From Plecoglossus altivelis (lineage: Eukaryota > Chordata > Actinopteri > Osmeriformes > Plecoglossidae), in the NCBI GenBank assembly GCA_036571765.1, contig BROE01000003.1, positions 11,746,223-11,810,222 of the forward strand: a stretch of DNA of 64,000 nucleotides. The letters run 5' to 3'. Each line of letters opens with the position of its first letter. Within the stretch, counting starts at the first letter, position 1. Below the pieces are notes generated by a model. It searched no databases and was not told the DNA's origin. It worked only from the letters and a program-made list of their open reading frames with translations. This document shows, in pieces, positions 24,546-35,500 of the stretch. Both the position numbers and the translations under genes were made by a program.

Positions 24546-27500
24546 GTTAGTTAAGGTAAACATAAAATAAAGTTAAGAGTACTTTTTATCTTTACCATGA
24601 CTGTGCATCTACTTTATGTGTGTGTATGTGTAACTGTGTGTGTGTGTGTGCGTGCATGTAAATGATCCAAACGCTGTACGACTATGCTAGTAAGACTAGT
24701 ACACTGACAGCCCTAGCCACAGGGTACTGTCACAGACCCCACCTAAACCATACCTATATGCACACACACACAGACAGCCCCCCTCCAGATCTGACCCCCC
24801 AGCCAGCCCTGCTCCTGCACAGAAGTGGCCTCTGACAGGAGCAGCTGGGACATTGCTTCACCAGATTGATGAAATTTTCATAACATCTTTTACCCCTTCC
24901 CCCCTCCACCCCCACTCACAGTTCACCTTCAACATAATTTATGACCTGCTCAGGAGCCTTGAAAAGACAATATGCTTGCTAGGAAATGAGCTGGAGCAGC
25001 CAGCCTAAAACAGCAGTGAATCCAGGTTCATCTGGGGTTTCAACGTGGCTTTTCGCTCTCACAGTCTCTCATTGTTTTTATCCGAATGACTAGCTGTCAA
25101 GTTTAGGAACTGCTGCATCTGCTGCACCTAACATCATGGGAGCACGTCGCTCATATACTACTTGAGTTTACTCTCCATGCACTCCAAAGCCACAATGAGA
25201 AAAGGACATGAGTGTTCGTTTGAACAATTATGTATGTGTTAACAGCAATAATCTCTGGACAACCTACACTTAACTTGGCGTTAATGGACAACTGCACAGT
25301 GCATTATCATTGGCAATGACCTTAACCCACCACTGACCCCACCCCCTTCCTCACTGAAGAGCCTGGTCAATAACCATTGGTAATTAGTGGGCAGGGTTTG
25401 TCAGCAATGGCAATGTGGTCAGGTGTCTAGGGATCATGTGTGAGTTCACGAAGCCCTTATTAACATCATTGTACATGATCACATGTACAACCACCAGGGC
25501 AATCTGCAGGAGGTTTCACGCAGTCAGACTGTGTTACTGGGGTAGGGTGGGAGTGGGGGTGCGTGTTTGTGCATGTATGTGCAAATACAAATCTGCGGGA
25601 TTAAAATAGAAGGAGTAAAGGACAAAAGACATAATATCCTTACATTGCCTTTATTTAATCTAAGAAGTGTCATTTTTCTGGGTGGTATTAGGTCACAATA
25701 AACATGCCTTGTTATGAATTGATCAATAGATCCTCAGCATTAAAATAGTTCTGCATCTCACTCCAGCATGAAGCATAAATACATAATTTTGTTGATGTCA
25801 TTGTATAACAACATAACTACTGTACTATATCAACTTGAAACTTTACTACTCAAAACAGCCCAAACGCTGGTGAATGCAAAGCAAGTGAACTTATTTACAT
25901 AGGTTGGTGTGGTATCTAAACAAATATCACACTGCAGTAGACACATTCATTCAGCTGTCAGTCATTAACCACAATGGTATTGTTAGTGTTATGTTATGTT
26001 GGTGTTACTGCATAATCTGCAGTCTCATGACATCACGTTGTCCACAGAAGTCACTCATTGAAAGAACTGTTCAAGGGAGGGCTTCAAGGACTTTTAGAAC
26101 AAGTCCTCTTTTGACTCATTGACCATGATAGGATAATTTAATAATCGCTAACCCAGCGAAGACACGTATTTGAAAACCTAGTTTTAATTCCTACGTGAAT
26201 CCGACTCTGGCTTCGTTGGAACAGCTCAGTCAGCCATGTCTATAAATCACCCAGCTCCCTTTGGCCATCTCACACATCTCGCACAAAGACACATACATTC
26301 ACACACGCACACTAAAGCACACACACACACACACGTACGTACGCACATGCATACGCATACAGGATGCACATGTTTGCAGTTAAGCACTTCACACCATACG
26401 CACAAATACATGTGAATATGCCAGAAGACTACACACTTAGCGAGGCCCGCACACTTACTCACACACAACCAGGCACTCCACTCAATCACCATGGCATCCA
26501 TGCTCAAAGCAGCAAGAAAAATGATTCTGCCAATGTATGTCTTCTGTTCTCTTTCAGTAAAACTCGACTAATTGTTCTTTCAGTCCAAGGGGAAGTGCTC
26601 CTAAACAGCAGGGTTACTGGAGATGACATCACTCATATGAAGATGAATATCTGAGTGCTATGGCCTTGATCTGAAGAGAAGTCTGTGGGATAAGATACGG
26701 TTTACTTATAGTGACACTTTACTGATTTAAATATACATTAACTGGAACCTTTGGGTGCATATCTAAATTATGCAGATAGAAAACCAGTCCAAATATGTAA
26801 GAAGTTAATGCGAAACCAAAGCAAACACTATCCGTGTTAAAGCAGTGACCCGGGACTCTAGCAGCAAAAACTGCATGCGTGCCCCATCAGTTCACTATCC
26901 TGCTAATGCTCTCATCGTAGTAGCCAGCGTCGTCCGAACAACAGAACTCAAGTGCATCCTGGTCTTTGACCATGAGGTATCATCACCGTGACGTTTTTGC
27001 AACAAGACCTGAGTCTTGTCTTTTAGCTGCGCGGATGGTGGCTACCAAGTGCCACCTAGTGTCACATACGCCTGGATTTGCGTGGCTCCTCTTGGGGTTC
27101 CAAGGAGTCGTTTTATATGTTAAAAGTATGTTGTTTACTTATACTGAATCACGTCAACAAAGAATGGTGGTTTAGGATGTGAAGAAAATATAAGTAGTCT
27201 AAGTCTAAATTCCAAAGCACACCGGTCATGGTAAATAATGTGCTCACATTGACATTCTAGTCAGTAACACACCGTTTTATTTTTTTATTTTTTAGAACAC
27301 AAAAAGAAACGGCACGACCCTCTCCTCTTTCACGTGAGTGCACTGCAGTAGTTTCTACCCAGCAACACGATTTGACCCACTGCCTCCCAGTGACACTTAT
27401 CTGAATAAATTGAATAAAACAGGAGACAGGAGACGTTTGGGGGAAAATCTCCCTATATTACAATAGAGGGAGAAAAAAGGAGAGAATGATTCTCCATGCT

Positions 27501-27600
27501 CTTCTGCCCACGTGCTTGACAGTCCTACATTGGAGGTGGGTATGGCCTGCTGAACAAAAGGTCGGAAGGCATCATGGAATTCAACGACAGGCCAGGGCTG
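24546..27600. other. Intergenic desert, right part
   Basis: Short TG and CA repeats occur at about 24615-24650, 24758-24772 and 26287-26345. No exon, RNA gene or transposon is recognised. The expected divergent neighbour of rpgrip1l in vertebrates, fto, was looked for on the - strand and not found. Confidence 0.5.
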
Positions 27601-27634
27601 ACAGTCAAACACTGACAGACATTCGTTCGCTTCA

Positions 27635-27666
27635 CCGCCGACCGACCGACCGGCCGACCGCCGACG
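27635..27666. repeat. Short CCGA tetranucleotide repeat
   Basis: GACC/GACCGG units repeat about seven times with interruptions in a locally CpG-rich spot about 1 kb upstream of the rpgrip1l start. Confidence 0.7.
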
Positions 27667-28329
27667 AGGCATACCGCCCCGACCCGCCTCAGACTTGCTC
27701 TGCTTTGCTAAAGAGCGAGAGGGGGAGGGGTCAAAGGTTAGGTCTTAAGGAGGCAGCCATGAGAGGAGGCTGTCATGGTCCAATAGTCACAGCTTGGCAG
27801 GCCAGGAGTAGAGCATGCAGAATGAACTCATTCTGTCCTGGTCTGCTCTCATCTCAGTCTCTTAAATTAGACCCATTGCCAATTCATGGAGGGCAGACAT
27901 CTGACAGCTTGCCTGTCAAATTTTCTGACTGGGTACCTAAGAGAGCATTCTCTTTTTTTTGAAGTAACTCAAATGACAGAAGACATACAAAGCATAGGAT
28001 GAGTTTAGGTCTGTGATTGTTGGTTGTACCTGACAAAAGATGCTTAAGATAAGGTAGACAAAAACTTATCGTTATTTTCATTGCGAACAAAAATATTTGC
28101 AGATAACTGAAGTCACATATTTTACTAAATGTGTTTAAGAAATTAGCTTTGCTCTCCCACTGTAGCCTACAGTGGATACAGTAGATAGACAGTGAGCAAA
28201 TGTTTTAACCCGTTAGACAAATTCAAGGATCACAAGTGTCATACTTCTTCACGCTTCATGAAAAATAGATATTTCACAATAGAAATAAAGATTAGGTTCC
28301 AAAGCAGTCTTTCTCTGACACTTCATATC

Positions 28330-28721
28330 CCATGATTCCTCAAAGCAACTAGTAAGGCGCATGCGTGTACTGACAGGAAAGGGGTTGTTTACTAGCAACG
28401 GTCGCTGTGGATAGACATGTTTATCTGAAACGGTAACAAATTGCATGATAAAATGTTTTTGACTGTTTACATAAAAATGGCTTGCTTTTGTATACAATAT
28501 TTGCAAATTAACTAATTAAACCCGCTAAATGAGGCTCATATTGCGTTTATGATCTGCTAACTAGCTAGCTAACATACGTGCATGACATCAGTCGTCTCAA
28601 TAGCAGCATAGACTGCCATTCAAAGCAAAGTGATGTAGTAGTCGGTAAGTGATCTGTGTACGTAGATGAGTCCAACGCTCAAATTGCCACATTTTTAAGA
28701 ATCTTGATCTTAGAAAGAACC
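28330..28721 (+). promoter_or_regulatory. Probable rpgrip1l promoter / 5'UTR
   Basis: Within 400 bp of the start codon is a GCGCATGCGT at 28357-28366, matching the NRF1 core. At 28384-28399 lies an imperfect inverted repeat, GTTGTTTACTAGCAAC, resembling an RFX X-box (half-sites GTTGTT and AGCAAC), but with a 4-bp spacer instead of 1-3. RFX control is typical for ciliary genes. In mammals this region is a bidirectional promoter shared with FTO. The transcription start is not visible. Confidence 0.4.
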
Positions 28722-31700
28722 ATGACAACGTTTGCTGATGAAACAGCAGCAGACGTGCCTGTGAAGGACATCACTTTAAAACTTACCCAAACTGGAGTCG
28801 GAGCGCCAGGTTTGTTCTATTAACTTAACTTAGAGCAAGCGCAGTAATGGCTGTAATATTACTCAAAGCGCGGTTAATTAAAACAAGTTGCCGCTAATCT
28901 AATTCCTAAATGTTTTCCTTGCAGATTTCCTGGTCGCCCAGAATGTCAGAGACAGACAAGCCATATCGCGCGTGTCCAGGGAGGAGCTGGAGGACAAGTT
29001 CCTGCGGCTGCACGAGGAGAACCTGCTTCTTAAACAGCACAGCCACAAGCAGGAGGACAAGATAAAGAGGTGGGGGAAACACTTAGCCTTCACCCCATTT
29101 TAAACATCATACAATTGATGATTGAATACGCTGTATTACAGTTGCAAATACACTGGCATATACCTCTTTACCTAAATCCCAACAGTACTGGATAGACCCC
29201 CCTACTGGCTTAACATGTATACAGCCCCAAATATAAATAAAAAATGTCTTCCCTTGAAGTATTTGACCTTATTTTCTGCCATGAAATGTCACACATACAG
29301 TGAACACATGCAGGGTTCTTCACTCTCTCCTGACCACAGGATGGCCACCAAGCTGGTGCGTCTGGTAAAGGACCGCAGGCGGGTGGAGCAGGGCGCCCCA
29401 GGGGCGGGTGGGGTGCGTCCACCAGGAGGAAGAGACGTGGAGCTGGAGGAGATGATCGAGGAGCTCCAGGAGAAGGTCCAGGATTTGCAGAGGCAGAACG
29501 ACGGGCTGAAGCAGCGTCTGCTGGCCGCCAAGCAACAGCTGCAGGTGCAGAGCAGGAGACCCACCCCGTACGGTCACGTCCAATCACGCATCAACACAGG
29601 CATGAGGAGGCCGAGGGAGGACATGCACACGCAGGGTCCGATACCGTCCTCCAGAGGTGACTACCTAACCTGACTATCTAACCTCCTCAGCCGTACTGAG
29701 ATTGGATGCAGAAATATTTGGTTTAGAAAGCGGGCGTCAGAGGTGAGAGTGGTGTGTGCAGAATTCCAGTGGATTCAAAATGTTTCTCTACTGGTTCCAA
29801 ATTGGCGAAATGAACTTGGGGTCTTGACACGTGCATGTCACCTGTTCCAGGTCTCCAGAGTGTGGAGGCAGAAGTGAGCGGGAGGCCTCCTCTAGGTCTC
29901 CTACCCCGATACGGACACAGTCTGCTGGATGACGCCAGAGCTGAGATTCGCAACCTGTAGGTGCTTCTTAAGCTCATGGATAAGAGTTAATATCCAAATC
30001 CACAGTTGTGATTTTGACATGTGTTTGCTACTTGTACCTTTTGTAGCATTCGCAGTCTCTGTGTGTGTGTGTTTACGTCCGGGTGTCTGCTCTATAAATC
30101 AGCGAGAACGTGATCGAGACACAGCGTGGCCACATTGAGGAGATGGACCGAGCTGCGGAGATCCTGAGAGACCAGCTGAGGCGGAAGGAGAGACAGTTTG
30201 AAGAGTCTCTCCTTCACTTGAGAGAGCAGCAGACCACTGGACAGAGGTATCCTGGCTCAGAGGGCGTCCACAACACACTGGCACACTCCTACCACACCAG
30301 TCATGTTACAACTTTATCTGGAATATATGATATCAATAAATGTTCTGGTGGAAACGGTGGTTCATATCCAAAAATTTAAATAATACTTTTTTCATTGAAA
30401 ATAACAAGGAGCAAAGTTCTGAGGTCAAATCGAGTCGATACCCGCAATCACACCCACCTTATGTTCTAAAAGACACATAGCCTTCCTCAGTTTGCGCTGT
30501 GCTGCTTTTTTGTAGGTCCACCATCAAGGACAACGTGGAGATGATCAGACTGCAGAAGCAGTTGGTGGAGAAGGCAAACGCCTTCACTGTGCTGCAGGGC
30601 CGCTTCCTCCAACTGCAGGAGGTGAACTAGAAACCTTTTCGCAACATTCGGCGAAAGCACAGCATTTACGAAACTACCGACGTCCCAATGTTGTGTTTAC
30701 TTCTCAAATGATATGGAAGTGATTTGGAAACGGCAGTTGGCTTTGTGTTACAGAATCAGAGGACCCTGAAGGCCAGTCACGACGGCGTCATGGCCAAGGT
30801 GGACGAGCTCACTGGCCAGCTGAAGGATGAGAGACTGAGGAGTCTGGGGCTGGAGGGCCAAATCCAGAACCTCTCCTTCTCACAGAGAAGAACCGAGGAG
30901 GTAACGTCATCAATCAACGCTGTTGAAACAAGCACGCATTCGCAAAATGGAATCACGGATGTACCTAAAATGTTCAAGTCAAGTGGTTCCTCTCAATGGT
31001 GTTAAATAATTTCAAGTAATTTAAACCTACGATGACCTAACAAGCTGTCTATTTAAATGACTAAACACAGCTTCGTTCAGTAGAACTAAATCCCAACTGT
31101 TGTTGTTGCATGATGCTAACCTAAAACACGATATTACTTATGGACAGATAAACACCTGTAATTCCTTCAAAAACATGCAGAAACTCTTTCTAAAGTGTCT
31201 TGACTGACTTGTCATCCTGCTGTGCAGCTGCAAGACAGAATACATGACCTTGAGAAGGAGAGAGACCTGCTAAAGGAGAACTGCGACAAGCTGGTGAACA
31301 GGTGAGCTTTACTTCAAGTTAACCCCTCCCACCGCAGCAGCTCTCCAGACAGTTTCCGTTAGCCAGCATTTCACCGTGGCACACCGTGGATGTTGTATCT
31401 CCCAGCGCCTTCGACGTGACTCAGGAACAGAAGTGGAGGACAAGGGAACAGCAGCTCAAGTTACAGATCGCCCAGTTAGAGGTGGCGCTCAAGTCGGACC
31501 TCACAGACAAAAATGAGATTCTGGATAAGATCAAGGCTGAACGAGGTACCGGAGCACCTCTCCCCCCCCCCTTAGACAGCTGTGACTGCCGTGTACATAA
31601 GAGCGCTGGTAAAAGAAAAATGACTGGACAGTAGGCAACGTTCTATTTTTGTCCTTAGATGCGAATGAAAAAGTTACAGAGGAAAACAAGAGGCTCCGGC

Positions 31701-32558
31701 TGCAGTTCCTGGAGCAGAAAGAGCAGCTGGATGAGATCCAAAATCGAATGAAGTTCTTCACCAAGGTACGAAATGGTCGTCTTTGGACACGGTTTAAGGA
31801 AGGTACGACCGTACGGTGACACTATATTCCCTGTTTTTGTTTTTCATCTAGGAAAGTGAATTAGACGTGGCAGAGCTCAGTGAGGCATTGATGCTAATAA
31901 AGGTACATTTCCGTTCCTCCATGGCCATAAACACAAGGTTGTTCTGTCGATTGTAAAAGTACTTAAGGGGAAATCATAAGGTTTTGTGTATGTATTTGAA
32001 AGTCGTTTGATAGATAAGGACAAGGAAGGAAGCTTTGAAGTTTTCCAGCCCTGGTCTGCCCACTGCAGGTTAGAAAGACCCAGAAGAATGGTCAGCTGGG
32101 CTTCCTGGAGCAGGTGGAGGAGGAGATGCGTGGGGACGCAGACCGCTCAGTCAGGGAGCTGCAGGCCACAAATGCAGAGACCATCCAGGAACTGGAGAAG
32201 ACCAGGAACATGCTCATCATCCAGCACAAGATCAACAAAGACTACCAGGTGTGTGGCATATAACACACATCATAGCATCAGTGAAGGTTTGCGTTTTATC
32301 AATATCAACTGAGCATGTTCACAACTGATCTAGGTCAAGTTTTGGGATAATAAATGGACTAGACATTTATGAGTGACTGTTGACTTCAAACAAAGATGAT
32401 TTTAGTTTGCCCAAATGATTTAATTTGTCTCTACTGTCAGGCTGAAGTGGAGGCAGTGACGCGAAAAATGGACGAGGCGAAAACGGAATACGACAGGAAG
32501 TTGGAGCGTCTCGCGCAACTTCTGGACATGAGGGCTGCAAAAATCAAGAAACTAGAAA
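28722..32558 (+). other. rpgrip1l: rpgrip1l exons 1-13: N-terminal coiled-coil region
   Basis: Exons: 28722-28809, 28925-29069, 29340-29656, 29851-29956, 30103-30246, 30516-30621, 30754-30900, 31228-31301, 31406-31545, 31659-31765, 31852-31902, 32069-32248, 32441-32558. They encode aa 1-574, a long heptad-rich segment (for example REELEDKFLRLHEENLLLKQ and EQQLKLQIAQLEVALKSDL) that in this family mediates self-association and basal-body targeting. Exons 7, 11 and 12 are phase 0-0 and could be skipped without frameshift. Confidence 0.95.
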
Positions 32559-35500
32559 GTAATTACAATTGCATGGTTTTCATTGTTCCCTTTGTTTCCG
32601 CTGCTCGTGTGAATATTGTTCTTTTTCATTCATTCATTCTCTCTCAAATCAAACCAGAGCCTTTGCTTTGCTCTGCTCCTCACAGCCCAAATGAAGGACA
32701 TCGCATACGGAACCAAAGCGCACGTCTTCAAACCAGACGACGGCGACTTAACTGACCAGTTCGACGAAACCGTTGACCTGGAACGCGGGGAGAACCTTCT
32801 AGAAATACACATCGACAAGGGCTCCTTTTCGGCTTTGGCCCTCGCGTCTCTGGGCGAAGTTGATCCGTCGACCTTTTGCACCTACGCCTTTTTCGACTTT
32901 GAGATCCAGTCCACTCCCGTTGTCAAGGGCGAGCGGCCGTCGTACACGTTCACGACGCAGTACAAGGTGCGCGTGGACGACCTCTTCTTGCAGCATCTCC
33001 ACTCGGGGTCGACCACCCTGGAGCTGCAGCTGGCCAGGGGGATGGACTTCCAGACGGTGGCTGTAGGACAGCTACGCCTGCACTCGCTCCTGGACAAGGA
33101 GGGCAAGGTGCATGGGTCGGTGCAGTTGGTCGGTGAGTCGGGGGGGGTCGCTGCAAAACTCTTCCTCTGGGAATGTGTCAGCTGGGGAGGTAGAAGAATG
33201 GGTAAAGTCTCACCTCAAGGGGTGTAAATGCGTCACAAATTGGCCATTCCAAATGTACTTCGGTTACCTGTTGTTGTAGTCAAATCAACCCATTGCCATT
33301 TCCATTGCCGTTTCTCAGGTGTGACAGGGGAGGTGCAGGTCTTCGGCTCAGTGGACTACTGGGCCCGGCTGCGGGTACCCATGGAGCAGGCTATCCGCCT
33401 GTACAAAGAGCGAGTAAAGGCTCTAGGTTATTTCAGTTCAGCCAACGCTGAAGACAGACAGGTAGGGCGATTTTTGACTGTCATACACAGTCATTACATG
33501 GGATAGGCCTACGTTGGCGTGTATTTCAGTGGTCATTGTCCTTGGTGGGGACCACACCAAGTGTAACCTTGGTAGGTTGAACACTATGGTAAATCCATAT
33601 TCATACAGGATACTGAAGACTGTGGTTCCCTCTCTCTACCCCCCCACCCCCCCAAACCTTTTAGGTATCCGCCACAGCTCTGGAACCTCACCTACCTTCC
33701 GCCGACTCCAGCCTGAACGAGCTCAGCGTCACGGTGAGGAGCTGCAGCGGCCTGGCCGGGAAACCCAGCGCCTACGTGATCTACAAGTTCTTTGACTTCT
33801 CCGACCACGACACCAGTATCATCCCAGACTGCAGCCAGCCCCAGTTTGAGGACCACAGGTCCTTCCCGGTGCCCATGGACGCAGATCTGGACAACTATCT
33901 GAAGACCTCGCCGCTGCAGCTCTACGTCTTCGACGACCAGGACTCTCAGAGTGAGCTGTACCTGGGCAAGGCCAGAGTGCCTTTACTGTCGCTGGCCCAC
34001 GATAAAGCAATCACAGGTCAGTGTCGCTCTCTGACCAATAATAGGTTATTAATTATATATATTTGTATAGATAGAACACCACATAAGAGAGCCAGAAACC
34101 GCTGCGTCTATGCACCGCCGTATTGGTTTATCTGTGTTGTTGCTATCTTTTTGGTTCGTTTTTTAAACGACTTCCTTACTTACTATCTATAGTAAGTAAG
34201 GATACTGTTTGGGTATCTGTTACCCAACAGATAACAGTAAGTGTTTTCTGCCAGAGAATAGCTACAATACCCCACTGGCCTACGGACCTTTGGTTGGTCT
34301 GTCTGTCCTCCAGGTACTTTTGAGCTGACCGACCCTGCCGGCCTCCCCAGCGGCCATGTCGACGTCACTCTGAAGTGGAAGTTCACCTACCTTCCTCCCC
34401 CTGGCTCCACCATGACTGTGGAACAGGCCAGGTTCATCCCCAAAGAGCACCCTGTGAAGCTCCCGTCTGGGGGAGAGGAGGCCGAGGAGCAGAGGGCAGG
34501 GCACGGGGGGACGGAAGAAGTCAAGGAGGAAAAGAAGAAGGTGGAGGAGGAGAAAAGAAAGGAGGACGCGGTGGGGGTGACGGCAAAAGAGGAGAAGAGA
34601 GCTAGGACTCTCGCCCCTCTTCCTGCTGCTGCTGAGGTCAAGGTGGGGTGTGTTCGGGGCGGCGCGCACGTCACATCTGTGTCAAGGTGGTCTCTGCTCA
34701 GATTGTTTTGATCGGACGTCTTTTCTGAGGCTGAACATTCATTTCTCAAAGCATTTGCTTGGATATTCCAACATTTTTCTGAATGTTTATCCTTGTACAG
34801 CTGCTTTGGTCAACATTGAGATGTATCAAAAGGATGTAGTTTGAAATAGCAGTTAAATGTTTTTTATATAATATATTCATTTAGTGGATAATTGTATCCA
34901 AAGTGACATCAAGGGGTGATAATAACCTGCTATGGCTTTATCTGCTGTCCAGTTCTCCACCACTGACCTATTCTGTATATGTCACTGTTTGTCACCAGGT
35001 ACCTCAACCCAAACCCAGACAGAGATCATTGCTGAAAGAAAAGATGACTTCCAAAAAAGTCTCCTTTGTGGATGTTAACGCTCCTGAAAATAAAGTAATT
35101 GAGTTATCGTCTGCAGAACTTTCTAGAAGTACATACTGTATTTTATACGTAGCTTATGCGTTTGCCTGTTACCCTTTACATAGATTGCTCTTTATGAATG
35201 GGACACGTTGCTTTAAAATGTGATAGTCTTGTAGAAGGCCAGAACCATGGGAGTCCTCTGGGTAATTCAGTTCCATGAATCTGATGTGTATGTTCCCCAG
35301 CTTGTTACGGTCACGGAGGCAGCTGTGGCAGGTCCGAGCGGCCCAGTGGATAACGATGATGATGATGATGATGATGATGAAGAGGAGGAGTCTCACTTCT
35401 CTGAAGGCCAACTGATCTCATCCAGCTTTCAGTCTCTTTCTGACGAATCAGATATCTCAGAGGAGATCTTTGCACAGGAAGGCGGTATGTGTCTGGATTA

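Noticed and set aside
24178..24570. 130-codon open frame on the + strand
   Set aside because: No recognisable domain, no splice-supported neighbours, and it lies over an enhancer-like block. Chance opening is more likely than a gene.
27397..27962. Frames near 27.5 kb considered as fto first exon or another divergent gene
   Set aside because: Neither strand shows the N-terminal or catalytic motifs of FTO. The + frame is composition-driven around the CCGA repeat.
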